From DASYXZ01 sp035934315 (GTDB lineage: Bacteria > Acidobacteriota > Terriglobia > UBA7540): 64,000 bases of DNA. The notes under the pieces were generated by a model. The model worked only from the letters and a program-made list of their open reading frames with translations, searched no databases and was not told where the DNA came from. The stretch lies in assembly GCA_035934315.1 (NCBI GenBank), contig DASYXZ010000090.1:17793-81792 (forward strand). The letters run 5' to 3'. The translations under genes and the position numbers were made by a program. Positions 37,501 through 44,748 of this stretch are shown one piece after another (within the stretch, counting starts at the first letter, position 1; every line of letters starts with the position of its first letter).

Positions 37501-37879
37501 TCCCTCCGACCGTGAGCTGTAAATGAAGGTCCACGCTCTGCCCGGTCAGGAGTTGTAATCCGCTGCGGGTCAGCTTTTGAAAACCGGCATGGGTAACAAC
37601 AAGCTCATACCCGCCGATGGGCAAAGAAGGAAACCGGAATAGGCCCTCGGCGTTGGTCACGGCATTATAGGTCAATGCAGTTTGGGTGTTTCTGCACGCC
37701 ACGCTGGCCTGAGGCACGACTGCGCCTGTCGCATCCACGACCGTGCCCGTCAACAGGGCCGTTGATTGTGCGAGAAGAAAAGAGGGCGCCAGCCACGCGG
37801 CAAAGACAAAAAGCAAAACATACTTCACCTTGCGCCTGAGCAAGCCTTCAGTGGCAACTCGGATGTTGAGCTTTTCCAT
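34595..37879 (-). CDS. TonB-dependent receptor with carboxypeptidase-regulatory-like domain
   Basis: 1094 residues from ATG 37879 behind GGAGGA; 11 earlier codons are unused. Signal segment VKYVLLFVFAAWLAPSFLLAQ, regulatory-like domain about 40-122 (LTGTVVDATGAVVPQASV), plug (ELPLNGRNALQLVTL, VDNNYVMDGVSYKN, FSAAYSGPGATMLLSTRSG) and barrel ending LQFALKLVF. Same role as the other receptors, substrate unknown. Its promoter (37920-37975) carries an operator copy placed just upstream of TTGACA. The next gene upstream, at 38139, is on the same strand and may read through into it. Confidence 0.92.
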   Translation of the reverse strand: MEKLNIRVATEGLLRRKVKYVLLFVFAAWLAPSFLLAQSTALLTGTVVDATGAVVPQASVACRNTQTALTYNAVTNAEGLFRFPSLPIGGYELVVTHAGFQKLTRSGLQLLTGQSVDLHLQLTVGGTVQSVEVTASAPVVQSTSSEVQTTITSRAMRELPLNGRNALQLVTLTAGTQTTGTGTEGNQEENDGVTSNGLRSVDNNYVMDGVSYKNAEFGNVPNLPNPDALQEFTMKSSNFSAAYSGPGATMLLSTRSGTNQFHGEVFEFLRNDALDSRNFFATTTTPFKRNQFGATFGGPVQKDKTFIFGSYQGTRKVGAASPSLVTVPTLAQRGGDFSSTGRTIINPATGKQFSGNMIPSTSFDAVGLKLLPLIPLPTPGLAPNRAQLTPALPATDDQMDVRVDRVFGVNDHFTARYYLDEFDYVRPTSPFTGINAKNFFLDQNLLITDTHTFSPNLLFVGSFGYTRTARTQIPKEPITLQSAGAKIPEAIAGAAPEMRVNIKNYVNLFSGGGLLGYPGVWEYRGQFTWTRGKHLLQFGMEVERDRMFSADKSFASGQFTFNGSRTGPAGCKNCGDSFADFLLGLPNNFFQSARTPQDFRQTNWAPWIEDDWKVLPRLTLNLGLRWEPWLPAYDLLGPAAGFEAGAQSTVAPLAPPGLLFTGDPGIRDSIWPADWNNFAPRVGFAWDVQGNGKTVVRGAFGIFYNTIPLNMIRTSNSGSAFRSQSVTMDVPPPASIDDPYAGFPGGDPFPFTPPPTSALKTYKFLLPVNTSLLDPHAKTGYTEEWNFTAERQILRDLGVSVSYVGNHQLKVMATRQINPIFPSTKVRVYPNYSPLALATPWEFANYNALQVSVTKRMTHGVNLIGNYVYSRCMDNESGETIGADAGGGSAFNNKFDINNGYGPCNWDLTHSADVSLVYDLPRVRAFHGPADKFLNGWETTSIITAQTGGPFTVSAGQDNSGSGSPNSDTADQINANIARPAGVTQLQEYFNTAAFVANPKGTFGNVGRNSLRGPGAWNVDFGLLKSTSITERLRAEFRFEAFNFFNHANFGNPNSTVNNTSNFGKIQGTKGNGLNDVGNLGNPRVLQFALKLVF

Positions 37880-37919
37880 ATTCAATTTCCTCCAGACCAA
37901 AACCCGACGCAATGAATGA

Positions 37920-37975
37920 AGGCTACTAAGGCCGAATATCGAATGTCAAGCTAAAAATTGGTATCTTATATATTA
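37920..37975 (-). promoter_or_regulatory. Promoter and operator of the TonB receptor at 34595
   Basis: Minus strand: operator copy (plus TGGTAT-CTTAT-ATATTA, 37959-37975), nine bases, TTGACA (37944-37949), 18 bases, TAGCCT (37920-37925). The -35 is consensus and the -10 weak, which would suit an activated or tightly controlled promoter. Confidence 0.55.
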
Positions 37976-38138
37976 GATTCGTGCGATCTTTTGCACGGGT
38001 ATCTCAAAAGCTATCACCGGGCCCGCTGATTGGGCTGGGGCGGGCGCGTTCAAGAGTGGCGCCGCGCCGGTGGGCGTCATGGCGGGCAACAGGGAAATCA
38101 AGTTTTCAGCGTTGAACCCTTCCCGGGCGGCGCGGGAA

Positions 38139-39086
38139 TCAATAAAGGAGCAATTGATCAATCCGCCCGCTGAGGTCACGAAGGTAGGACTCCGGACCGG
38201 GGGCCAGTTCGGTGGTGACAATCCCCGAGTAGCCGACATCGATCAGGGCCTGGCGCACCGCCTTCCAATCAACGGTCCCTTCGCCGAGGTTCACAAAGTG
38301 GCGGGTTTTGGGGTCGTAGTCTTTCAGGTGAATTTTTGCGATTCGCCCGCCCAGCGCGCGAATCCAATCCTGCGGATAACCGAAGGGCATGACATTGCCG
38401 ACGTCAAAGTAGGCTTTGAGCCAGGGGCTTTTGAACTCGTCCACATAAGCGGCGAATTCGACAGGGCTGAGCAAGAATTTATTCCAGACCTCTTCCACGG
38501 CGATAACGACCTTCTGCTCCGCGGCAAACGGAATGACCGATCGCAGGTTTTTCTGCGAGCGAACCCAGGCCTCGTGGTAGGAGACAGCCGGCGTAACCAG
38601 GGCGGGGACGACAAGGACGGTACTTCCGCCGTAGAGGCTGGCTTCACACAAAGAGGTCCGCACCGCATCCAACCTTTTGCTGACGATGGAGGAATCCGGA
38701 CTCGAAAGCGGCAACTCCGTCCAAAGGCCGTTGGTGACACCATGGATTTTGATGTTCGCCGCATCCGCCGACTTCTTAATTTCGTCAGCCTCCTGCAGGT
38801 CGGTCACGGTGTTTGCTTCGACGTAATGGAAGCTGGCGTCCCGCGCCATGTTGAAACGCTCGGCATAGCTAAGTTGCTTCGGCAACATCCGCAGTTGGAC
38901 AGCCTTGTGGACCTTGCCGACCAAGGTCTGAGAGTCGCTGGATATAGCATTGGAATCGGCGGAGGCCCCACGACCGTCCTTGAAGGCCGACGCCCGGAAT
39001 GTCCTGCTGGAGAGGTCTCCAGCCAGTGTTCCCGCCATGGCCACTGCGCCTTCCATAACCTGCCGTCGAGAAGTACTGTTGGGCAC
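38139..39086 (-). CDS. Exported sugar phosphate isomerase/epimerase family protein
   Basis: 315 residues, GTG start 7 bases after AAGGAG. The N-terminus SRRQVMEGAVAMAGTLAGDL resembles a short Tat signal. TIM-barrel with hydroxypyruvate-isomerase/epimerase-type metal blocks: KVVIAVEEVWN (about residue 200), AYFDVGNVM, IAKIHLKDYDP and GIVTTELAPGPE. It probably isomerises or epimerises a keto-sugar; substrate unknown. Third gene of a minus-strand cluster after amidohydrolase and NagB-like genes (43-base gap to the latter). The 259 bases after it hold the promoter of the TonB receptor. Confidence 0.8.
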   Translation of the reverse strand: MPNSTSRRQVMEGAVAMAGTLAGDLSSRTFRASAFKDGRGASADSNAISSDSQTLVGKVHKAVQLRMLPKQLSYAERFNMARDASFHYVEANTVTDLQEADEIKKSADAANIKIHGVTNGLWTELPLSSPDSSIVSKRLDAVRTSLCEASLYGGSTVLVVPALVTPAVSYHEAWVRSQKNLRSVIPFAAEQKVVIAVEEVWNKFLLSPVEFAAYVDEFKSPWLKAYFDVGNVMPFGYPQDWIRALGGRIAKIHLKDYDPKTRHFVNLGEGTVDWKAVRQALIDVGYSGIVTTELAPGPESYLRDLSGRIDQLLLY

Positions 39087-39128
39087 CCTGCGCTCCTTTG
39101 CCTAAAGTTGCGCCATCGTTCTTCCACT

Positions 39129-39980
39129 TCAGAAAAGCGAAGGGCAGATGGGCCGGGCGGTGGCCTCATCCGTGTGAACTATACAATCCGCATGCCCCTG
39201 CAGCAGTGTGGAAGGATAATCGGACCGGGGTTCGTCCAACACGGAAATGCGGAAGATGGCTCGGTGGCGCTCTCCACCGGCAAGAAACAAGCGGATGCGC
39301 CGCGACGCAAGGATATCGCGCATACCCAGGGTCACGGCCATCGGAGGGATGAGATCGGAACTCCCTCCCGTGGCGTAGATACTTTGCACCACGATCGAGT
39401 CATCGCCCAGCACCACCACACGGGTGCGTGATTCGCGCAACTGCTGGACTGAGATTCGATGCCACCGTGATATAAGCGGCTCGTTGAAGGCCACGTGTCC
39501 GTGATAACCGATTCCGCCGAAACATGTATCGATGCCACCGACTCTCTGAATCTGCTCGCTGATCCCGTCCGGGTCGAAAGGAGTGGGAAAGTGAACATGG
39601 TCAGGCCTGGGTCTCAACTCCGGGTCCAGTTTTTCGAAGACTTGTCGCCGCATGAAACCCTCGAAGCTCAGAGGGTGCTCGATGGGCAAAGGCCGGCCCT
39701 CCCAGTCCAGGAATTCATCCATTTGAAAGGTGTGCGCCTCTTTCCAGCTTATACGTTCTCGATTGCATATTTCCACAAGCTTGAAATACTGGGCGACGGG
39801 ACCCACCGGCAGGATCCAGCGCGTCGGCTGCTTCCGCTCGTTATTCGCGCAAATCTCATCAGCCATCGAGCGGGCAAAGTAACCCAGCATCGACGGAATA
39901 TCAGGGGAAAGGCGGACGCCCAGTTTTGCGCGCTTTATCAAGCTCTCAACGGGCAGGGCGAGTATTTCCTCCAGGCTCAT
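39129..39980 (-). CDS. nagB: Glucosamine-6-phosphate deaminase-like protein (NagB family)
   Basis: 283 residues. NagB landmarks: FQMDEFLDWEG with the general-base Asp (about residue 88), SFEGFMRRQVFE, GGIGYHGHVAFNEP (about 176-189), and TLGMRDILASRRI. The active loop normally reads GGxGxDGHxAFNEP; here the Asp before GH is His (GGIGYHGH), so a residue important in E. coli NagB is replaced. The protein may deaminate or isomerise an unusual amino-sugar phosphate, or have another activity. ATG follows AAGGA. It lies 33 bases after the amidohydrolase gene on the same strand. Confidence 0.8.
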   Translation of the reverse strand: MSLEEILALPVESLIKRAKLGVRLSPDIPSMLGYFARSMADEICANNERKQPTRWILPVGPVAQYFKLVEICNRERISWKEAHTFQMDEFLDWEGRPLPIEHPLSFEGFMRRQVFEKLDPELRPRPDHVHFPTPFDPDGISEQIQRVGGIDTCFGGIGYHGHVAFNEPLISRWHRISVQQLRESRTRVVVLGDDSIVVQSIYATGGSSDLIPPMAVTLGMRDILASRRIRLFLAGGERHRAIFRISVLDEPRSDYPSTLLQGHADCIVHTDEATARPICPSLF

Positions 39981-40013
39981 TTCCTTGTCCTTATGATCTG
40001 AACCGCGGCCATC

Positions 40014-40796
40014 TCACTGATTGAGATGAAGCAGCCTTGCTGCCGTTGCGCCATTGATTAGATCGAGTGTTTTTTTATCCAGGCCGAGCGGCTCGAAAAT
40101 CTGGTCGTGAACTCGTTTCCCCGTCTCGAGTTCCTCCACCTTCAGGATGTCGGTCCCGAAGACGATTTTCTCCCAAGCGGCGGGCCAGAAGAAATGGTAG
40201 CGGTAGAAATCCGGTCCTTTGTTCGCCCGCCAGCCTCCCCAGCACGCCCCCGTAAGGTCTACGTAATAATTGGGATGGATACGGGCCATCATTGAGGCTT
40301 CCTCGTGCCATGGAGCTCCCAGATGCGCGCCGACGATGTTGATCCCGGGGAAACTGCGGGCGACGGCATCGAGCCGCGCCGGCGTCATTTTGGTTGAGTT
40401 CACGCGCAGCTCCCTGTCGGCGCTGGTCCGCATCACGATGCCAGTGTGAAACAGAACAGGAAGGTTGTACTTTTCCATCCGATCGTAGAGGGGAAAGTAA
40501 CTCAAATCATCGTAAGGGGCCAAAGGGTTGATGATCTTGATTCCGCGGAAGCCCTGGCTGACATATTTGTCGATTACCTCCGGAGCATCGACGCCAAGGC
40601 GCACGTGCGCCAAACCGATGATACGCTCGGGGTATTGCTCGAAGGCCGCCCGGACCTCGTCGTTTGAAACATGGCCGAATTCTTCTCCCGCCGAACACAA
40701 GCAAATACGGTCAATGCCGACCTTCGGCAACTTCTCGATCAGGCGCGGCAGGAAGTTTTCCTGGCGGGCATAATGGGCATGAAAATCTATGACCAC
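40014..40796 (-). CDS. Amidohydrolase-2-type metal hydrolase
   Basis: 260 residues, GTG start behind GAGGAGGG. Short amidohydrolase of the TIM-barrel superfamily: VIDFHAHYA at the N-terminus (two metal His), LPVLFHTGIV, NIVGAHLGAPWHEEA, and IVFGTDILK with the catalytic Asp (about residue 217), then NGATAARLL. The family includes lactonases and decarboxylases (2-pyrone-4,6-dicarboxylate lactonase, ACMSD-like). No signal peptide. First gene of the amidohydrolase-nagB-isomerase unit, divergent from suyA and sharing an operator-containing promoter region with it. Confidence 0.82.
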   Translation of the reverse strand: MVIDFHAHYARQENFLPRLIEKLPKVGIDRICLCSAGEEFGHVSNDEVRAAFEQYPERIIGLAHVRLGVDAPEVIDKYVSQGFRGIKIINPLAPYDDLSYFPLYDRMEKYNLPVLFHTGIVMRTSADRELRVNSTKMTPARLDAVARSFPGINIVGAHLGAPWHEEASMMARIHPNYYVDLTGACWGGWRANKGPDFYRYHFFWPAAWEKIVFGTDILKVEELETGKRVHDQIFEPLGLDKKTLDLINGATAARLLHLNQ

Positions 40797-41083
40797 CCCT
40801 TTCCCTCCTCGATCAGGCCTGCGCGCTGCGGGCCGGGCTTGTTGCTAAAGCCATTCCGAACCGCGTCGATTTAAACCAGCCAGTCAACAGGGCGCGTTCC
40901 CTATGAATCCGCCCACCCGAATCTGCCTTGTTGCCTTGAATGCCTTTTCAATGTATCACGCCGAGACCCGCCTGCAAGCCATACTCACTTGCAAGGCCAC
41001 AACGCGTTAGCCCCGACGCTTGCCACGACTACAAGCCTGCCCCGCTTGTGAAGTGCTTTGCGGCCAACCGTGTAAAGTAATTC

Positions 41084-41124
41084 TTGACTTTCACTAATAT
41101 CTGATATACGTTTGTGCATGTCAA
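41084..41124. promoter_or_regulatory. Overlapping divergent promoters around an operator, suyA and amidohydrolase
   Basis: Centre: TAATAT-CTGAT-ATACGT (41095-41111), a copy of the window's palindrome. Rightward: TTGACT (41084-41089) with the -10 inside the palindrome. Leftward: TTGACA (plus 41119-41124), 16 bases, GATATT (41097-41102). One bound dimer would block both directions. The rest of the 396-base gap (40797-41192) shows nothing else. Confidence 0.6.
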
Positions 41125-41192
41125 GACCTTTTTTAATTGATCGCGTGCGGGGAAATGCGATACACGAGATATTAAATTTCGCGGAGGATCTG

Positions 41193-41471
41193 ATGAGACA
41201 CTTTCTGGTTCATGATGGCCGGGACAATGTAGGGGTGGTTGTAAGAGACGTCAAATCGGGGGAAAACCTCGTGGGGGAAAGCACGGACAGCGGCGCGGCG
41301 TTGAAAGTGAAATCGCTCCAACCGATTCCGCTGGGACACAAGATCGCCCTTAAAGAATTCAAGGTGGGCGATACCGTTATCAAATATGGCGAGGACATCG
41401 GCAAAGTGGTGGGCAACATCCGTGCCGGCGAGCACGTTCACGTTCATAATCTCAAAACAAAAAGGTGGTGA
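41193..41471 (+). CDS. suyA: UxaA-type lyase small subunit, predicted (2R)-sulfolactate sulfo-lyase alpha (SuyA)
   Basis: 92 residues, a single SAF domain (FLVHDGRDNVGVVVRDV, VGDTVIKYGEDIGKVVGNI, GEHVHVHN). The start is ATG 41193 behind GGAGG; the upstream open part is leader. The domain is the N-terminal third of altronate/galactarate dehydratases made as a separate chain, which is how SuyA is built. SuyAB eliminates sulfite from (R)-sulfolactate, giving pyruvate. Naming it SuyA rests on the split architecture, size, and the adjacent sulfite dehydrogenase; a split altronate dehydratase is the alternative. It lies 5 bases before suyB and is certainly co-transcribed. Confidence 0.7.
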   Translation: MRHFLVHDGRDNVGVVVRDVKSGENLVGESTDSGAALKVKSLQPIPLGHKIALKEFKVGDTVIKYGEDIGKVVGNIRAGEHVHVHNLKTKRW

Positions 41472-41476
41472 GAAAA

Positions 41477-42640
41477 ATGCAGAAACCAACATTCAAAGCT
41501 TTTCGGCGCGAAAACGGCCGCGTGGGAATTCGTAACCATGTCGTGATTCTCCCCGTGGATGACATTTCCAACGCCGCCACCGAGGCGGTGGCGCGTGTGA
41601 TCCACGGCGCTCAGGCGCTTCCCCATGCCTACGGGCGGCTGCAGTTCGGCGAGGATCTTGAGTTGATGTTTCGAACGCTGATTGGGACCGGGGCGAATCC
41701 CAACGTGGCGGCGGCCATCGTCATCGGCATCGAGCCGGGGTGGACAGACCGCGTGGTGCAGGGCATCGCCAAAACGGGCAAACCCGTGGCCGGATTTTCC
41801 ATCGAGCGCAGCGGCGATCTCAAGACAATTGCTGAAGCTTCCCGCAAAGCCCTGGAATTCGTTCAGCAGGCGAGCGAGCGGCAACGCGAAGATTGCACCA
41901 TGGACGAGCTGTATGTCTCCGTCAAGTGCGGCGAATCAGACACCACCACCGGCCTCGCCTCATGCCCGACGGTTGGCAACGTTGTGGATCGCCTGGTGGA
42001 CATCAACGGGACAACATCCTTCGGCGAAACATCTGAGTTGACCGGCGCCGAACATGTGGTGAAGAAGCGCGCCGCCACGCCCGCCATCGGCGAGCAGTTC
42101 ATGAGGGTGTGGAGCGAATACAACGACTTCATTAATGAAAATAAAACGGACGATCTGTCTGAATCCCAACCCACCAAGGGCAACATCCGTGGCGGCCTGA
42201 CCACCATCGAGGAGAAAGCCTTCGGGAATATCCAGAAGATCGGCAAGCGCGCGAAGTATGTCGGGGTTCTCCAACCTGCTGAAGCGCCGTCCGGCAAAGG
42301 GCTGTGGTATATGGACACGTCCTCGGCGGCCGCGGAGGCTCTCACGTTGTGGGCCGCTTCGGGCGCCGTACTTCACCTGTTTCCCACCGGCCAGGGAAAC
42401 ATCATCGGAAATCCCATCATGCCGGTGATCAAGCTCTCGGGCAATCCGCTCACCTGCTCCACCATGAGCGAGCACATTGATCTCGACGTCTCGCAAATTT
42501 TGACTGGAGAAATGACGTTCGATCAGGCGGGCGACCGGCTGCTCGAACTGATGGTCCGCACAGCAAACGGGCGCATGACCGCCAGCGAAGCCCTGGGCCA
42601 TCGCGAGTTCGTCATGACCAAGCTTTATCGCAGCGCGTGA
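41477..42640 (+). CDS. suyB: UxaA-type lyase large subunit, predicted (2R)-sulfolactate sulfo-lyase beta (SuyB)
   Basis: 387 residues, the expected length of SuyB. UxaA-family features: FRRENGRVGIRNHVVILP at the N-terminus, VKCGESDTTTGLASCPTVGN (about residues 153-172, the CGxSD block), and TGQGNIIGNPIMPVIKLSGN (about 310-330) with iron-site Cys downstream (LTCSTMSEHID). The enzyme is iron-dependent and cytoplasmic. The sulfite it would release is toxic, and a sulfite dehydrogenase begins 227 bases downstream, which is the main reason for preferring sulfolactate over altronate as substrate. Start ATG 41477, after AGGTGGTGA. Confidence 0.72.
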   Translation: MQKPTFKAFRRENGRVGIRNHVVILPVDDISNAATEAVARVIHGAQALPHAYGRLQFGEDLELMFRTLIGTGANPNVAAAIVIGIEPGWTDRVVQGIAKTGKPVAGFSIERSGDLKTIAEASRKALEFVQQASERQREDCTMDELYVSVKCGESDTTTGLASCPTVGNVVDRLVDINGTTSFGETSELTGAEHVVKKRAATPAIGEQFMRVWSEYNDFINENKTDDLSESQPTKGNIRGGLTTIEEKAFGNIQKIGKRAKYVGVLQPAEAPSGKGLWYMDTSSAAAEALTLWAASGAVLHLFPTGQGNIIGNPIMPVIKLSGNPLTCSTMSEHIDLDVSQILTGEMTFDQAGDRLLELMVRTANGRMTASEALGHREFVMTKLYRSA

Positions 42641-42867
42641 GCTTTCGCGCCAGCATGTATAGTTGTCGTGGCCATTTGCCGCGTGCCTGCCCCGGTATGA
42701 CCGCGCGGTTTTTCGAACTGTGTGATTGTGCGGGAGAAAAGAAACTGCTCATTCTTAGATTAGCTGAAAGCAAGGCAAGGGCGGTCAAGAATCGCTGCAA
42801 AAGCACCAGTGATTGATTTGAACACTTGGGTCAAGTTGCAGATCAATATCGTTGCGAGGTATCGAAA

Positions 42868-44088
42868 ATGAAATCATCCAAGCCGGATCGTCGGGAATTC
42901 CTGCAGGGTCTCGGGACTGCCTCGATTTCGGCGGCAGCTTTTTTGCTGCCTGCTTCATTATCGGGCCGTGGAATTGATGAGGACGGTATTCTAGCGGGGC
43001 GACCGATGGTGCGGTACCCGGAGAAGACTGATCTGATTCTGCTGACCTCCCGCCCGCCTCAACTGGAAACGCCAATGCGCTATTTGGGCAGCGTGATCAC
43101 TCCCAACGAGGCCTTCTACGTCAGATATCACATTCCGCCACCGACATCGGTGGACCTGAATACGTGGCGCCTTAAAATCGCGGGGAACGTCCGCGAACCG
43201 ATCTCTTTTTCGATGGATGACTTGAGAGGCAAGTTCAGCTCGCAACGGGTCATCGCCGTGAACCAATGCTCGGGAAACAGCCGTGGCCGATTTTCTCCGC
43301 GTGTCTTTGGAGGACAGTGGGGAGACGGGGCGATGGGCAACGCGGCCTGGACGGGCGCCCCGCTGCGGGATATTCTCGAGCGGGCGGGGCTCAAGGATGG
43401 GGCGCTTCAAGTTACCTTCAACGGTCTGGATGATCCCGTCCTCCCCACCGCGCCGGACTTCGTCAAGAGCCTGACTGTGGACCATATTATGAATGAGCCC
43501 GATATTCTTGTGGCTTACGAAATGAACGACAAACCCCTTCCCATGCTGAATGGGTTTCCGGCGCGCCTTGTCGTTCCAGGATGGTACGCGACCTATTGGG
43601 TTAAGAACCTGGCGGAGATTACGGTGCTCGATCATGAGTTCATGGGTTTCTGGATGCATAAGGCCTATCGGATCCCTGATACCCCTGGCGCCTGCGTTCC
43701 GCCGGGGACCCAGCCGTTGCGGACCATTCCCATCAACCGCATGGACGTGCGCTCTTTCATCATTACGCCAAGCGAGGGCGATCGCGTCAAAGCAAAGCGG
43801 CCAGCGGTCATCAAGGGTATAGTATTTGATGGAGGATCTGGCATTAGCGACGTTGTGATTTCGACGGACGCGGGGAACAGTTGGCGCAGCTCAAGGCTCG
43901 GGCAGGATATGGGTAATTATTCCTTTCGAGAATGGTCCTTTCAGTGGACGCCCCCCAGCCAAGGAAGCTATCGCCTGATGGCGCGTGCGACCAACCGAAT
44001 CGGCCAATCGCAGCCGCTTGAGCCGCTCTGGAACCCGGCGGGGTTTATGCGGAATGTGGTGGAACATGTGGATGTTCGTGCGGACTGA
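42868..44088 (+). CDS. sorA: Molybdopterin sulfite dehydrogenase catalytic subunit (SorA-like)
   Basis: 406 residues. Tat signal PDRREFLQGLGTASISAAAF, as needed for a molybdenum-cofactor enzyme. Sulfite-oxidase fold: molybdenum-coordinating Cys in VNQCSGNSRG (about residue 137), FGGQWGDGAMGNAAWTGAPL, PARLVVPGWYATYWVKNL, and a C-terminal Mo-co dimerisation Ig domain (about 285-400). There is no haem domain, as in bacterial SorA, which passes electrons to a separate cytochrome c; a CxxCH protein follows at 44119. It oxidises sulfite to sulfate in the periplasm. ATG 42868 is preceded by GAGGT. Other SUOX-fold oxidoreductases are possible, but the partner genes favour sulfite. Confidence 0.85.
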   Translation: MKSSKPDRREFLQGLGTASISAAAFLLPASLSGRGIDEDGILAGRPMVRYPEKTDLILLTSRPPQLETPMRYLGSVITPNEAFYVRYHIPPPTSVDLNTWRLKIAGNVREPISFSMDDLRGKFSSQRVIAVNQCSGNSRGRFSPRVFGGQWGDGAMGNAAWTGAPLRDILERAGLKDGALQVTFNGLDDPVLPTAPDFVKSLTVDHIMNEPDILVAYEMNDKPLPMLNGFPARLVVPGWYATYWVKNLAEITVLDHEFMGFWMHKAYRIPDTPGACVPPGTQPLRTIPINRMDVRSFIITPSEGDRVKAKRPAVIKGIVFDGGSGISDVVISTDAGNSWRSSRLGQDMGNYSFREWSFQWTPPSQGSYRLMARATNRIGQSQPLEPLWNPAGFMRNVVEHVDVRAD

Positions 44089-44118
44089 GGCCTCCAACTG
44101 CAGGAAGGGGTGGTAAAA

Positions 44119-44472
44119 ATGAAAGCTGGACTCACAATGGCAGCGATTATTTTGACTTGTCTGGCGATGTTTGCGGCGGAGCTATCTCCGAAGAAAGTCA
44201 TCGAGCTCCCGGCCGATAATTCCATGGCGGAGCTAAAACCCGGGCCGGGGCTCAAGACAGTTCAAGCAGACTGCGGCGTCTGTCACTCCACGGACTACGT
44301 TGTCCGGCAACCGCACAAAAGCGCGAAGGATTGGCAGGCGGAAGTCACGAGGATGATAACGGCCTTCGGAGCGCCTATTCCGAAGTCGGATGAGGGAATC
44401 ATTGCCAAGTATTTGGCCACTGCCTATGGGCCACAACCCCCGCAAAAGGATCATCCGGGTCCGGTGCGGTGA
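44119..44472 (+). CDS. sorB: Small periplasmic c-type cytochrome (SorB-like)
   Basis: 117 residues. Signal peptide MKAGLTMAAIILTCLAMFAAEL, a single haem site CGVCH (about residues 56-60) and possible distal Met in RMITAFGAP. Placed 30 bases after the sulfite dehydrogenase, it should be the electron acceptor subunit delivering electrons from sulfite to the respiratory chain, as SorB does for SorA. Assignment is by position plus CxxCH; sequence similarity to known SorB cannot be judged here. Confidence 0.78.
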   Translation: MKAGLTMAAIILTCLAMFAAELSPKKVIELPADNSMAELKPGPGLKTVQADCGVCHSTDYVVRQPHKSAKDWQAEVTRMITAFGAPIPKSDEGIIAKYLATAYGPQPPQKDHPGPVR

Positions 44473-44748
44473 TTTTCGATTGGTCGAATAATTGTTTTGT
44501 CGGGCAGCGCGGCCTGTGGCCGCAACCCAAGTGAGATTCTCGGTGGACTCTGTGCTTCAAAGATTCCACCACAGAAATCACACAGCGTCACAGTGAACTC
44601 TGTGTTCAGTCTTTTCCTGCCACCGAGACTACGAAGTCCATGCGGTTCTATCTTCCCGCCACAGAAGAAAAAATCTTCACGGCAGGAGAAGTAGCTGATT
44701 CATAGTGTTACAGAATGGTTTTAGGGAGTAAGGAATCCCTGTAGGAAT

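Noticed and set aside
37973..38239. Minus-strand 88-codon frame after the exported isomerase
   Set aside because: Overlaps the isomerase 3' end and the receptor promoter and operator; Ala/Pro-rich tail, no start signal.
38070..39431. 453-codon plus-strand open frame across two minus-strand genes
   Set aside because: It spans the isomerase, an intergenic gap and part of nagB in antisense, which no real gene would do.
41193..42640. Altronate dehydratase (hexuronate pathway) for the UxaA-type pair
   Set aside because: Not excluded, but altronate dehydratase is usually one chain of about 495 residues, and no uronate isomerase (UxaC) or UxaB is near; the sulfite dehydrogenase beside it fits sulfolactate better.
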